Shown piece after piece: positions 50,675 to 60,616 of a stretch of 60,735 nucleotides of DNA. Numbering within the stretch: the stretch's first letter is position 1; each line of letters begins with the position of its first letter. The notes under the pieces are model-generated. The model saw only the letters and a program-made list of their open reading frames with translations, was not told where the DNA came from and ran no database searches. Source of the DNA: Puniceicoccaceae bacterium K14 (GTDB lineage Bacteria > Verrucomicrobiota > Verrucomicrobiia > Opitutales > Opitutaceae); contig JAKYXN010000033.1 in assembly GCA_022538095.1 (NCBI GenBank), forward strand, positions 1 through 60,735, given 5' to 3'. The position numbers were made by a program, and so were the translations under genes.

Positions 50675-51772
50675 ATGGTCAGGCTGATCGATCTTATGCC
50701 TAAAACCAATATCACTGAAATGATCAGAACTCCAGTAGCGGATAAGCCATTCGAAGCGCGAAATCGAATGGACGTTGCAGATTCACAATCTCCAACATCT
50801 GCAAACACCCCGCCTACATTCGCGGAAACAGCCGACAGAGCTTCCAATGCGCCTGCCGATTACATTGAAAGAAGTAGCATAAAAATATACCTACAAGAAA
50901 TTGGTCAAATTCCTCTTCTTAAAGGTCAACAAGAGGTTCAACTCGCGAACCGAATAAAAAAAGGCGATAAAGCCGCTCGTGACTTAATGATAAAGTCGAA
51001 CCTTCGACTTGTTGTTAAGATAGCTCATGATTACAAAGACTTCGGGTTGCCCCTGCTCGATATCATAAGCGAGGGAAATATAGGTCTTATAAAGGCCGTG
51101 GAGCGCTTTGATCCTGAAAAAGGCGGTAAACTTAGCACGTATGCCGCTTGGTGGATTAAGCAGTCCATAAAACGAGCGTTAGCCAATCAAAGTAAGACGA
51201 TTCGTCTTCCAGTCCATCTCGTAGATAAGATCTCTCGTATACGTCGTATGGCGATGCAGCTCACGGAGGAACTTGGACGCGAACCGACTGATGAGGAAAT
51301 CGCAGAAGTACTTGAAATGCCCACAAATAAAGTGACGCACCTAAAGTCAGTAAGCGTGCGACCGACCTCCTTAAACGCTCCAATTGGGGAAGAAAGCGAA
51401 GGCTCTGAATTTGGAGACCTCGTGGGTGATGACAATGCGGCAACTCCCTTTGAAATGCTCAAGGAAAAGTCGATGAAGGATGACCTCAATGACATGATCA
51501 ATAAGCTCGGTCAAAGGGAAGCAAGTATTATCAAACTTCGCTTTGGGCTTGATGGCGATCATCCCCTAACGCTTGAAGAAGTTGGTCAAAAATTTGGCAT
51601 TACGCGTGAGCGCGTTCGTCAACTTCAAAACATAGCCCTATCGCAAATGCGCAGGACTATGTACAACAACGAACGCCAAAAAACTGCCGAAGAACTCGAA
51701 ATGGAAAACCGCGAAAAACAACGTCTAGCGGTATTTCGAGAGTTCTACGAAAACGCTTCCAAAGCCTCCTAG
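50675..51772 (+). CDS. Sigma-70 family RNA polymerase sigma factor, RpoD/RpoS-like
   Basis: 365 residues. Region 1.2 (SSIKIYLQEIGQIPLLKG), region 2 (NLRLVVKIAHDYKDFGLPLL, then GNIGLIKAVERFDPEKG and TYAAWWIKQSIKRALANQ), region 3 and region 4 (REASIIKLRFGLDGDHPLTL, VGQKFGITRERVRQLQ). It lacks the acidic region 1.1 of primary sigmas, so it is a group 1/2 type and could be a stationary-phase or alternative housekeeping factor. The N-terminal 60 residues are poorly conserved. In-frame ATGs at 50696 and 50720 are alternative starts. Confidence 0.92.
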   Translation: MVRLIDLMPKTNITEMIRTPVADKPFEARNRMDVADSQSPTSANTPPTFAETADRASNAPADYIERSSIKIYLQEIGQIPLLKGQQEVQLANRIKKGDKAARDLMIKSNLRLVVKIAHDYKDFGLPLLDIISEGNIGLIKAVERFDPEKGGKLSTYAAWWIKQSIKRALANQSKTIRLPVHLVDKISRIRRMAMQLTEELGREPTDEEIAEVLEMPTNKVTHLKSVSVRPTSLNAPIGEESEGSEFGDLVGDDNAATPFEMLKEKSMKDDLNDMINKLGQREASIIKLRFGLDGDHPLTLEEVGQKFGITRERVRQLQNIALSQMRRTMYNNERQKTAEELEMENREKQRLAVFREFYENASKAS

Positions 51773-51799
51773 AGAGATAATTACCCCCTAATCAGTTCG

Positions 51800-51831
51800 A
51801 AAAGCCTACTCTAAACGAGTAGGCTTTTTTT
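51800..51831 (+). terminator. Intrinsic terminator of the sigma factor gene
   Basis: AAAGCCTACTC (51801-51811) pairs perfectly with GAGTAGGCTTT (51817-51827) around TAAAC and is followed by further T. Confidence 0.93.
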
Positions 51832-51992
51832 GTGCTTGCCCCCTGTTCCTTCTACTCAAGCGCGTTAGGAACTGATCTACATACCTGCATTGTTTAATAA
51901 CTTAAAATGGCCTATCCTGTTTTAGGATAAAGGAAACCAACCGTGTGGATGTATTGTATAAGTATGATTTCCGGCAGCAATAAATCCACACT

Positions 51993-53648
51993 ATGAAAGT
52001 ATCCGCATTTAATAAAAAGATCCTAATCATTCGCGAAGACGAACATCGAGCCAAAGCGCTTTCTTTTATTTTATCTGGAACTGGTTTCCGAACGAGCTTC
52101 CATGGCAACACCGATGAAGCTTTGGGTGCAGTTCAGTCAGAACGTTTTGATTTGGCCATAGTAGAAGAAATGGATGGCCTGATTGCTGGCATCAAAAAAT
52201 CTCAGCCCAGGTTGCCTATATTTCTTCTAGCGAATGAAAAGAATTTGGACAACATAATCGAAAGTATTCGTTTTGGCGTTACAGATATTATCGAAGGATT
52301 TGACGACTTAAAAGGGATTGCCCAGCAGGCTCACAATTATTTGAGACCGGAAAGCTCTGAGAACGAAGTAACCGCATCAGACTTAATCGAAGTAGAACAA
52401 GCCTTGAATTCTCTCAATGCGAATTCGACTGATGAAAATGTCTCAAATGTTTCAAATATTCGTATCGATGAAATTACTGCAGAGCTAAAGAAAACCTTAA
52501 AACAAAACGAAGAGCTCAATGCTAAGCTTGAAACCGCTGAAGGAGAAATGAAGGCAGCTTGTGAACGATACGAGGAATTACGTTCAAATTCATCAGAAAA
52601 CGGAGAAATATCCTCTGAAAGATTAGCTAAACTCGATGACGTTGAAGAACGCGAACGCGAGCTCGTGAAACGGGAAACGAAACTGGCCAAGCAAAAATCC
52701 GATTTGGAAACGCAACTCGGAGAGCTAGAGACGCAACGTTACGAACTTGAAGAAAAGATCGAGCAGGCGGGTATTGGAGGAATAGACAATTCCGAACTGG
52801 AAAAAGAAATCGAGGAACTTAAAAAGTCCCACGATCAAATGCTTCTTAAGTCCAACGAAAGACGACTTGAGCAAGATGCGTGTATCCAGGATCTTGAACG
52901 CGAACTTGTTAAGGCCGAGTCGAAACAGGCTAAATCGAACGAATTTGAAGCACTTGCGGAATCCCTTAAAAGTGAAATTGCAGATTTGGAACAAAAAGCC
53001 TCTGAGTTGGATTTTGTTGTCTCGCAAAAGGACGAGCAAATTGAATCCTTAAAGCAATCCCAAGAATCGAGTGCATCCAACGCTCCCCTACAAGAGGAAT
53101 TGGAAGAGCAAAAGAGGTTGCTTCATATCGAAGCGTTTAAGCTGAAAGAGAAACAAGATCGCTTCGAACTTGAAAGAAGCGATTTTGAAAAAGACCACGA
53201 GAAACGCTTGCGCGAACTACAGGTCGAACGTAGAGATGCAGAAATTTCACTACGCGAGATGCAGGCTCAGATAAAAGAGGAGCAACTCAAGTACCAAGTG
53301 GAAAAAGCCAGTTTTGACGACGATAAGCGCCAATTTGGACACGCTCAGGAGAACTTCCAAGAAGACGTGCAAAACTTGCAACGCCAACAGCGAGAACTCG
53401 TCGCTTTCGAGCAGGAGTTAAAGCGGATGAAAGAACAGCTACAAGAAACTCAGGACGCGGCGACAACTGCGCTTCCCGAATCTCCGGCTGCGATGAGCGA
53501 GACTATCATGGCACCCCCCGTTCAGCAGCCTGAATCTGCACCTCAAAAACCAAGCAGCGAAAAAGGTACGCCTGATAACTGGAGTAAACCAGCCATTGAA
53601 AAGAAAGGCAGAGGCCCACTCCGGATTGGACGCCGCTCATCCTTTTAA
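51993..53648 (+). CDS. Pseudo-receiver domain protein with long coiled coil
   Basis: 551 residues. Residues 9-118 have a receiver fold (KKILIIREDEHRAKALSFIL, FDLAIVEEMDGLIAG), with the acidic pair kept (REDE), but the phospho-acceptor Asp is Glu58 (AIVEEM) and the conserved Lys near residue 101 is missing. Residues about 165-480 are an almost unbroken charged coiled coil (Glu/Lys/Gln/Leu heptads). The last 70 residues are Pro/Ser-rich, ending GPLRIGRRSSF. A phosphomimic receiver on a rod suggests a constitutive scaffold or cell-organisation protein. Not recognised further. Confidence 0.78.
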   Translation: MKVSAFNKKILIIREDEHRAKALSFILSGTGFRTSFHGNTDEALGAVQSERFDLAIVEEMDGLIAGIKKSQPRLPIFLLANEKNLDNIIESIRFGVTDIIEGFDDLKGIAQQAHNYLRPESSENEVTASDLIEVEQALNSLNANSTDENVSNVSNIRIDEITAELKKTLKQNEELNAKLETAEGEMKAACERYEELRSNSSENGEISSERLAKLDDVEERERELVKRETKLAKQKSDLETQLGELETQRYELEEKIEQAGIGGIDNSELEKEIEELKKSHDQMLLKSNERRLEQDACIQDLERELVKAESKQAKSNEFEALAESLKSEIADLEQKASELDFVVSQKDEQIESLKQSQESSASNAPLQEELEEQKRLLHIEAFKLKEKQDRFELERSDFEKDHEKRLRELQVERRDAEISLREMQAQIKEEQLKYQVEKASFDDDKRQFGHAQENFQEDVQNLQRQQRELVAFEQELKRMKEQLQETQDAATTALPESPAAMSETIMAPPVQQPESAPQKPSSEKGTPDNWSKPAIEKKGRGPLRIGRRSSF

Positions 53649-53659
53649 GGTTTGATCGT

Positions 53660-53692
53660 AAAAGCTCTCAGTAATTGAGAGCTTTATTTTTT
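53660..53692 (+). terminator. Intrinsic terminator of the coiled-coil gene
   Basis: AAAGCTCTCA (53661-53670) pairs perfectly with TGAGAGCTTT (53676-53685) around GTAAT, followed by ATTTTTTG. Confidence 0.92.
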
Positions 53693-53803
53693 GCTGGGGA
53701 TAATTCAACAGGACTCCGAGATAGCGGTTTAGTCTCAAATAATCTGACTAACTCTTGTCAGCGATTGCCTCGCACAACTAGAAAACTCCTCCCGAAAGGC
53801 AGT

Positions 53804-54379
53804 CTAACGCTCTTCGTTGTAGACATCAGCGTCATGCAAAGCGTCACTCAAATGATCCGCTAAATTATTTGAATCAGACGCTCTATTGAAGATATCGCGA
53901 TTTTCGTCCCAAATTCCTACCTTCTTCATCTTCGCTTCCGACTCTGCGGCTACCAAATTCGTTAAATAACCAACACCGGCAGACTCATACCGAGCGAAAC
54001 CTTTTTTCAAAATAAGTTCATTAAGGCTTTCACCTCCACCAGAGAGAAGATTTACGTATTTAACGCTATCTGCCTCCTTGTTAATGATCATATATAGCTT
54101 CTTCCCCAGGCAAATGTCCTTAACTATTTCAAATGTATCCGTTTGAGATTTTTGGTCGCCAATAGGAAAACCAATTCCACTCAGGATGACCCGATAAGTC
54201 AAATCGTCTCTTTTTACCTCAAGGGTTTGTCCATCAACCACATCAATAACGTCAACTACCAGTTTTCGCTCAGAACCAGCAGACTGGATCAAGTAAAAGG
54301 CGATAGCCACAGCGATACCGAGTATAAATAGAATTAGGATCATTTTAAAGTTTAGAAGGCTCTTTCTGAGCTCATACAT
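53804..54379 (-). CDS. Membrane-anchored SNase-like protein, probably inactive
   Basis: 191 residues from the ATG at 54379; the frame extends to a GTG at 54394. A membrane helix (FKMILILFILGIAVAIAFYL), then an SNase-like beta-barrel: VIDVVDGQTLEVKRDDLTYR and later KLYMIINKE, LILKKGFARYE, ESEAKMKKVGIWDE. The barrel keeps the Arg in TYRVIL but lacks the DTPE active-site segment (GIGFP there) and has GQT for GDT, so it is probably not a nuclease. The C-terminal 20 residues are Asp/Asn-rich. Confidence 0.72.
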   Translation of the reverse strand: MYELRKSLLNFKMILILFILGIAVAIAFYLIQSAGSERKLVVDVIDVVDGQTLEVKRDDLTYRVILSGIGFPIGDQKSQTDTFEIVKDICLGKKLYMIINKEADSVKYVNLLSGGGESLNELILKKGFARYESAGVGYLTNLVAAESEAKMKKVGIWDENRDIFNRASDSNNLADHLSDALHDADVYNEER

Positions 54380-54428
54380 CGTCCGATTGAGCACGTGAGT
54401 TTAGAGCTTCCTTAGGCGAATTTCTATT

Positions 54429-55535
54429 TTAGACGGAAAGAAAATCGATCAATATCTCTAATGCCTTTTCCATTTCACCAATTTGAATGAATTCGTCGCA
54501 CTTGTGGGCTTGAGCAATATTTCCCGGACCGAAAACAAGGGCAGGTATGGCCGCTTCCGCGTATGCAACAGCATTTGTCATATATGCGACTGACTGCAGT
54601 TTTCTGTCAGGATCGATATTTTGAGCGCTTTTGGACATTTCTTGAGCGAACCAATGATCTGCGGGAGTATTCAAGGATGGCCTCTCTAGCATTGTTTCGA
54701 ACTCAGCTCCACTTTCTCGAGTTACTATTTCTTGAAGCTCCTCTCGCACAGTCTCCAAATTTTCTCCAACGCCAATACGACGATCGATGTGAAATTCACA
54801 ATATTCTGGTACGATGTTGAAACCGCTGCCTCCAGATATTAGCCCCACGTTGAGACTGCCCGACTCGATCGAAATATCCTGAGCTAATTGATTAGCAATT
54901 TCCTCCATTCGCCCAATCAATCTATTGACCCCGTAAATCGCACTTTGTCCTAATTCCGGAGTAGAACCGTGAGCAGCCTTCCCTTTGGAGACCACTTTGT
55001 AATGGCAAGCCCCTTTGTGCGCATGCACCACATCACAGGATGTTGGTTCCCCAGTTATTGCTGCAGTAACACCCAAGTCCCCTTTTAACCTCGCCAACGC
55101 ATACGCACCGCTTTGGGTCGCTTCTTCATCCACAGTAGCCGCCAGAATCAACCCGTATTTCAGATTGTCTGCTTGGGTGGCAAAATAGCGCAATGTTTCC
55201 ATGAAAACCGCCAGACTCGCTTTCGTATCGCAAGCCCCACGCCCCCACAGCTTCCCATTGCTCTCAATTAATTTAAAAGGCGACCCCGATGCCCATCCCT
55301 CGACGCTTACAGTATCCATATGCGCTTCAAGCATGATGGTTTGTTGATCAGTCGGGCCTATTCGAACAAAAATATTATTTCGCCCGGGGCTAACTTCTTG
55401 TCGTTCGGGTTCAAGCCCTAAGCTCCGAATATAGTCTGCCACAAATTCGCTAACCTTTGCTTCGCCGCTGCCCCCGTAGGCTGGATTCACACTCTCAATA
55501 GCGACCAGGTCTTCCAACAATTGATTTAACGCCAT
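54429..55535 (-). CDS. M20 family metallopeptidase (ArgE/DapE type)
   Basis: About 368 residues. LEAHMDTVSVEGW (first zinc ligand with catalytic Asp), WGRGACDTKASLAVF (bridging Asp), ATVDEEATQSGA (Glu-Glu catalytic/zinc) and the lid domain with HAHKGACHYKVVSKGKAAHG are diagnostic. It hydrolyses an N-acyl amide such as acetylornithine or succinyl-diaminopimelate in the cytoplasm; which one is not decidable. ATG 55535 is used; another in-frame ATG is at 55547. Confidence 0.88.
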   Translation of the reverse strand: MALNQLLEDLVAIESVNPAYGGSGEAKVSEFVADYIRSLGLEPERQEVSPGRNNIFVRIGPTDQQTIMLEAHMDTVSVEGWASGSPFKLIESNGKLWGRGACDTKASLAVFMETLRYFATQADNLKYGLILAATVDEEATQSGAYALARLKGDLGVTAAITGEPTSCDVVHAHKGACHYKVVSKGKAAHGSTPELGQSAIYGVNRLIGRMEEIANQLAQDISIESGSLNVGLISGGSGFNIVPEYCEFHIDRRIGVGENLETVREELQEIVTRESGAEFETMLERPSLNTPADHWFAQEMSKSAQNIDPDRKLQSVAYMTNAVAYAEAAIPALVFGPGNIAQAHKCDEFIQIGEMEKALEILIDFLSV

Positions 55536-55722
55536 ACTTGATTTCACATAGGCGAGGCTAGATTTACCTTCAACAACAGCAATATCTATTCGGCTTATTC
55601 ATCTAAATGACTCCCTAGCTTGTTTGTTGGCTGAAAATATATATAAATATGGAGTCATACCTCTCACGTGTGCCCTAAGCATTGCTTGAAGCATATTCAG
55701 CCCACCGCTTTTCCTCAGACCT

Positions 55723-58368
55723 ATGGATGATCAGTTTTCGTTGTACCCACTGCCGCAAAACCAACTCGAACTAGATATTTCTGAGTTCAATAGCGAAAAC
55801 GTCGAAGGCATCATCGAATTTAATGGCCGTTTTGAAATCACAAAACGGGATTCTTTTTCCAGTAATCTTTTCGATCTCGAAAAGCTCAATGCGGGAGCCT
55901 CTAGGTTAATTGCATCTTATTCATACAAGCAGTTGATAGCTGCCTTGGAAGAACTTTCCGAAGAGGAATCCAACACAAATAAGCAAATCTGCCTCTTCAT
56001 TGAGAATACCTTATACGATATCCTTTTAAGCAAAGAGAACGAGCAGTGTTATTGCTGTCGTATAAAGAGACGTTCCGGAAGAACGTCCGCCGCTGCGGCT
56101 TTCCATGGACAATCGTCTCCATTGAAAAATGCAGGTATTCTCTTGTGGTCCATGGACGAGCATGAGCAAACGATTCGACTGCAATCAGCCCCTGAAGATT
56201 TTGTTCCGTCAATCGGTCGAGCCAGTTTTCACAGTATTTTCTATTGGATAAATAGAATTCACCCAGATGACCAAGGACTCTTCCAAAGCAAATGGGAAAC
56301 ATTTTTAAACGGATTTATCGGCTCTTTTTACCTTCGTTACCGGATAAAACCCGACGATGGTGAATACCAAATGATCACTACAATTGCCCGTCGAGCTAGG
56401 CCAACCGCTGATAAGACTCTCGTTGAAATAAGTGGCATCCATGTAAACGATACGGAAATAACGAGTGCCAATGATGAGCTTAGAATTCTCTCTTTTCTTG
56501 CAAAAAAAGTTCGATTGCCTATTTCCATTACCGATTCTGAGGGAACGTCTATTTGGACAAATTCTACATTCTATAATATTTTCGGATACAGAAACCATGA
56601 GCTCAGGAATGCCCCTTTGCTTCGAAGTTTAGCGGGCGACAATACTAGTAACGATACATTAGATTTACATCTAGAGAAACAACGGCTAAACAAAACGTTT
56701 AACCTCGAGCTCGTTTGCTACTTGAGTAATGGTAAGCCTATTTGGTGCACGGTCTTCTCCAAGCCTGTGCTTAATGAAGGAGGCAAAGCCCAACGTTATA
56801 TTCACTTCTTTAGTGATGTGACTGAATACAAAAAAGCTGAAAACGCATTTCTACAAAGCGAAGTGAAGTTTAGGTCGCTTTTTGAAAATGCAAACGACGC
56901 TCTTTTAATTATATCTTTAAGAGATGGTGAAATCATCGAATTAAATGCGGCTGCTAAAAGCTTGTTTGATTGCAGCAGCCTCTTTGGCCACTCTGTTGAA
57001 AATATAGTCGCGGGTGATACGCTAATTTCGAGTGATAAACTACAAGAATCCTTAAATGAATACGAGACCCTTAGTATCCGAAAAAACATACAAATAAACC
57101 CAAAGGTCAGATACACTCTCGATATCAATTTTAGTAGGATCGGTTCCAGCAAAAACACTGCTTTAGCAACAATTCGAAATGTAACCGACGAACTATTCCT
57201 CGAGGAACAGTTACTGCACTCACAAAAAATGCAAGCTGTCGGCAAGTTAGCCGGAGGGGTCGCTCACGATTTCAATAATTTGCTCTCTGGAATCCGTGGC
57301 TTTGCAGAGTTAATTGCAAATTCTGATGAACTTACAGGAGCTAATCAAATTTACCTTAAAGAACTTCTAAAAACGTCAGATCGAGCAACAAAGCTGACAA
57401 GTCGCCTCCTCTCGTTTAGTCGCAATCGTCCGGATACGCCGAAAGTTTGCGATCTGAATGAAATCGTTAATAATATTTCACCAATGCTTTCGCGCATCTT
57501 ACAACAAGACATCCATTTCAAAATAACGATTGGGCAAAAGGCTTGCCATTGTTTGGTAGATCATTCGCAGGTGGAGCAAGCTATCATGAACTTAGTAGTG
57601 AATGCGCAAGAGGCAACCTCTGGCCAAAACCGCTTTATAGAGTTACGAACCTATTCCAAGGAAGTCGAAACTGAAAAACGTTATTCTACAGGGATCGCGA
57701 AGCCAGGAGATTACCACATTCTGGAAGTCACTGACAATGGGCACGGAATGTCTCCAGAGGTAATAGAGAGGATTTTCGAACCCTTCTTTACTACCAAAGA
57801 AGGAGCAGGAACTGGCCTAGGGCTAGCCATCGCTTATAGCATTGTAAATAAGAGCAACGGATTCGTTCACATTGATAGCGAAGTTGGATCAGGAACTAGG
57901 TTTTCCCTAATATTCCCTGAATCAAAAGATGAAATCGAAGATCAGGAACTCATAGAGGAAAAGATCAACCCTCCCCTAATTAAGAGCGAGAATTTGCAAA
58001 CGGTGCTTGTTGCTGAAGACCAAGAATCCCTCCGCGAGATCTTGCAAATTAGCCTGAGCAAAGTAGGTCACAAATTGTTTATCGCGAAAGATGGGGAAGA
58101 AGCTCTTGATTTATACAAGGCTCACAAAGATGAAATAGATTTGGTTTTGTCCGATTCAATAATGCCAAAAATGAATGGGGCAGAGCTTGCCAAACGCATT
58201 CGTGAAATGGATTCTTCGTTACGTATTATTATTATGTCAGGACTGCCTGAAGAAGAGCTTTTCAAAGACGCAGAGCCAGTCAGAATCGATTCCTTCATCA
58301 ATAAGCCTTTCTCCATCAAAGACGTTCTTAATATCATTGAGAAACTTTTATCAGCAGAACCCGCCTAA
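55723..58368 (+). CDS. Hybrid sensor histidine kinase with PAS domains and receiver
   Basis: 881 residues, no clear membrane helix. Domains in order: unknown N-terminal part (1-125), three PAS-like domains (about 130-250 with RIHPDDQGLFQSKWE, 255-370 with PISITDSEGTSIWTNSTFYN, 385-500 with SLFENANDALLII), HisKA with His515 (GGVAHDFNNLL), HATPase (NLVVNAQEAT, DNGHGMSPEV, GTGLGLAIAYSIV), then a receiver with Asp811 in LVLSDSIMPKMNG. A cytoplasmic sensor is likely. There is no HPt domain, so a separate phosphotransfer protein is needed. No response regulator gene is adjacent. Confidence 0.9.
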   Translation: MDDQFSLYPLPQNQLELDISEFNSENVEGIIEFNGRFEITKRDSFSSNLFDLEKLNAGASRLIASYSYKQLIAALEELSEEESNTNKQICLFIENTLYDILLSKENEQCYCCRIKRRSGRTSAAAAFHGQSSPLKNAGILLWSMDEHEQTIRLQSAPEDFVPSIGRASFHSIFYWINRIHPDDQGLFQSKWETFLNGFIGSFYLRYRIKPDDGEYQMITTIARRARPTADKTLVEISGIHVNDTEITSANDELRILSFLAKKVRLPISITDSEGTSIWTNSTFYNIFGYRNHELRNAPLLRSLAGDNTSNDTLDLHLEKQRLNKTFNLELVCYLSNGKPIWCTVFSKPVLNEGGKAQRYIHFFSDVTEYKKAENAFLQSEVKFRSLFENANDALLIISLRDGEIIELNAAAKSLFDCSSLFGHSVENIVAGDTLISSDKLQESLNEYETLSIRKNIQINPKVRYTLDINFSRIGSSKNTALATIRNVTDELFLEEQLLHSQKMQAVGKLAGGVAHDFNNLLSGIRGFAELIANSDELTGANQIYLKELLKTSDRATKLTSRLLSFSRNRPDTPKVCDLNEIVNNISPMLSRILQQDIHFKITIGQKACHCLVDHSQVEQAIMNLVVNAQEATSGQNRFIELRTYSKEVETEKRYSTGIAKPGDYHILEVTDNGHGMSPEVIERIFEPFFTTKEGAGTGLGLAIAYSIVNKSNGFVHIDSEVGSGTRFSLIFPESKDEIEDQELIEEKINPPLIKSENLQTVLVAEDQESLREILQISLSKVGHKLFIAKDGEEALDLYKAHKDEIDLVLSDSIMPKMNGAELAKRIREMDSSLRIIIMSGLPEEELFKDAEPVRIDSFINKPFSIKDVLNIIEKLLSAEPA

Positions 58369-58377
58369 GGCTAAGGA

Positions 58378-59328
58378 TCACTGACCTAAAATAAACCAGT
58401 TTCCAAAATTGATAACAAAGGGTATTGTCAAAACTCCTACGAGAGTCGTTGCGATAACAATCCGAACCGCAACGATCGGCTGCCCATCGTAATGCTTTGC
58501 CAATACGATTGGTAAAATCCCTGCAGGCATCGCCGCTTGAATAACAAGAACGCGCTTAAGCTCCAATGGAAATGGCAAGAGCCGAGTGAAAATCAGCATA
58601 AGAAGAGGAATAAACATCAACCTGAGGAACACTGAACTGGCGCTCGTCTTGATCTCAAAAGGCGATTCTTTGCTATCGATAAAACCATTTAATGTAGCTC
58701 CGATGATTATTAGTCCAATTGGAATCGCGCAATTTGCCAAGTTATGGATGACTACATGAACAAAACTCGGAATATAAGGAGCCAATCCGGTGAATTTTAT
58801 AAGTAGAGCAACAATCAACACGATTGCGGAAGAATTTATCGTTTTCGATAATCCATTTTTCCATGACCCTCCAGAAAGCATCGCAATCCCTAAAGTCCAA
58901 ATTCCGAACTCCACTCCTGCGTTGAAAATAAACAATACCGCGAGTTCGTTTTCACCATATAAGTCTGAAATTATTGGAATCGGAATGTATCCATAATTCA
59001 GTATGGATACTGAGAAACAAAATGTCCGTAAGCCCGCCCCACGCCTGAGCCCGATCGCTCGAGCCGCTATCCACGCAATCCCAGCTCCCATTGCAACAAC
59101 AAGAAAGCCTACTATAGGAGGTATTATGAGTTTCGACACATCCCCCAAGGAGTCAGCCGCCATCACCGACCGGAAGATTAGGCTCGGGTAGAAAACGTTA
59201 ACTACGATTCGCAGGATACTCTGATCTGCTGATTCACTCAACAAGCCTCCTCTGCGTATGCAGATTCCCAATAATATCAATAAGAACACCGGGGCGAGTA
59301 ACCCCAGTAAATGCAAGTAGTCGTTCAT
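58378..59328 (-). CDS. AEC family transporter
   Basis: 316 residues, ten predicted helices in the auxin efflux carrier pattern (PVFLLILLGICIRRGGLL; the AMPAGILPIVLAKHY motif near residue 277; RSVMAADSLGDVSKL in the loop after helix 2). Inner-membrane permease for an organic acid or similar compound; substrate unknown. It converges with the histidine kinase gene nine bases away. No obvious regulator is adjacent. Confidence 0.88.
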   Translation of the reverse strand: MNDYLHLLGLLAPVFLLILLGICIRRGGLLSESADQSILRIVVNVFYPSLIFRSVMAADSLGDVSKLIIPPIVGFLVVAMGAGIAWIAARAIGLRRGAGLRTFCFSVSILNYGYIPIPIISDLYGENELAVLFIFNAGVEFGIWTLGIAMLSGGSWKNGLSKTINSSAIVLIVALLIKFTGLAPYIPSFVHVVIHNLANCAIPIGLIIIGATLNGFIDSKESPFEIKTSASSVFLRLMFIPLLMLIFTRLLPFPLELKRVLVIQAAMPAGILPIVLAKHYDGQPIVAVRIVIATTLVGVLTIPFVINFGNWFILGQ

Positions 59329-59494
59329 CTATAATAGGCTGTGATGCACACGTTCTCTTTGACTTAACAATAAGCGCAACAATTAATCCAATTTAAAGAA
59401 GTTGATTTTTTCGTAACTTTAGCGCGAAAAATGCTAAACGTTGTTGAGAGAGTTTGACACAAGAGGCTAATTTGGAATAACCAAAGGACACCAT

Positions 59495-60616
59495 ATGGCA
59501 TGGAGAATCGAACAATTCGTGACAAAGGGCGTGATCGTAAACACGACTCCTGGAATCGTCACTGGCAAGATTTGGCTCAAAGGCCTAAATACACCTATAG
59601 AACTTAACCTGGAGGGAAACTGCTATCGCGACCTCGCTGGAACAAAGCTCTTTTTCAAAAACGCGTCGCCGACAGAGGGAGATTACGCCGGACTAGATAT
59701 CTTTCAAGATGGCAAAGTGGGCGATATGACTGCCTCGCAAAAGGTAAAAGCTTTGAGCGATTCCCCAATTTTTCCAAAGGATGGTGAAGATCCAGAGTTT
59801 ACACTCAAGAACGGGCTTTATTTAGAATGGTTCAGCGAGTCCAATGGCCGTGTATTGATCGAAACAACCGACTACAGTTGGCGCGTCAGCTTGCCAAATT
59901 GGCGTCTAAGCGAACAAGAGGAGTCCGAGCAACGGAATCAAAATAAGCAGGCTATGTTCGAATTTATGGACGAGCTTTCATCCGCAATCGCTAGCGAGCC
60001 AGATCCCGACCCAACCATAGGAGAAATGGACGAATTTCAGTGGGAAGTTTTCCTGCAAAAAAATGATGCTCGCAGCGATATGATAATTGAGCTTTTCGAA
60101 AAGTACGAAGGGCATCCAAATTGTGAAGACATTATCGCAGAAGCGATGGGTTGGGACTATACCAAAGGCGACCCCGAGGAAATGGTCGATGAGATAGAAG
60201 AGGAATGGGATGACAATGAGTTCGACGAAAGCGAGGACTACTTACCAAGCCATCCTTTGATTTCTTCCATGATAGACATTACATCGCGGATTTTTTATGA
60301 AGCGGAATCCAAGGGACTTTTAAGCAGCGAAAACAGCAACCCTTGGAATCAGTTGCTTTGGCACTCACAGATGGTTGTTGGCAAATTGATTGCAGCATTA
60401 GAAGATGTGAGTGAGGAAGTCGAAGCCGAACCAGGTTTCGTCGTAGCGACTCTTAAGCGTTCACTTCACGTACTGCATACAACCATCGCAACTTTAGAGG
60501 CCGTTGGAAGTGTGGATAAAAAGCGGCGTTACTGGTGCTCTGAGATACGTAGAGATCTATTTGCCGTGCGAGAAGCCGTACTCAACTTGATGCAGATCTA
60601 CCGCAATCAAGACTAG
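59495..60616 (+). CDS. Acidic protein of unknown function
   Basis: 373 residues, not recognised. An N-terminal beta domain (MAWRIEQFVTKGVIVNTTPG, then VTGKIWLKGLNTPIELNLEG) of about 150 residues, followed by an acidic helical region with clusters such as EMVDEIEEEWDDNEFDESED and a C-terminal helical domain. AAAGGA at 59484-59489 is a good ribosome binding site for ATG 59495. No membrane segment. Its acidic centre could bind metal or protein partners. Proteins of this type occur in Verrucomicrobia as hypotheticals in my memory. Confidence 0.75.
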   Translation: MAWRIEQFVTKGVIVNTTPGIVTGKIWLKGLNTPIELNLEGNCYRDLAGTKLFFKNASPTEGDYAGLDIFQDGKVGDMTASQKVKALSDSPIFPKDGEDPEFTLKNGLYLEWFSESNGRVLIETTDYSWRVSLPNWRLSEQEESEQRNQNKQAMFEFMDELSSAIASEPDPDPTIGEMDEFQWEVFLQKNDARSDMIIELFEKYEGHPNCEDIIAEAMGWDYTKGDPEEMVDEIEEEWDDNEFDESEDYLPSHPLISSMIDITSRIFYEAESKGLLSSENSNPWNQLLWHSQMVVGKLIAALEDVSEEVEAEPGFVVATLKRSLHVLHTTIATLEAVGSVDKKRRYWCSEIRRDLFAVREAVLNLMQIYRNQD

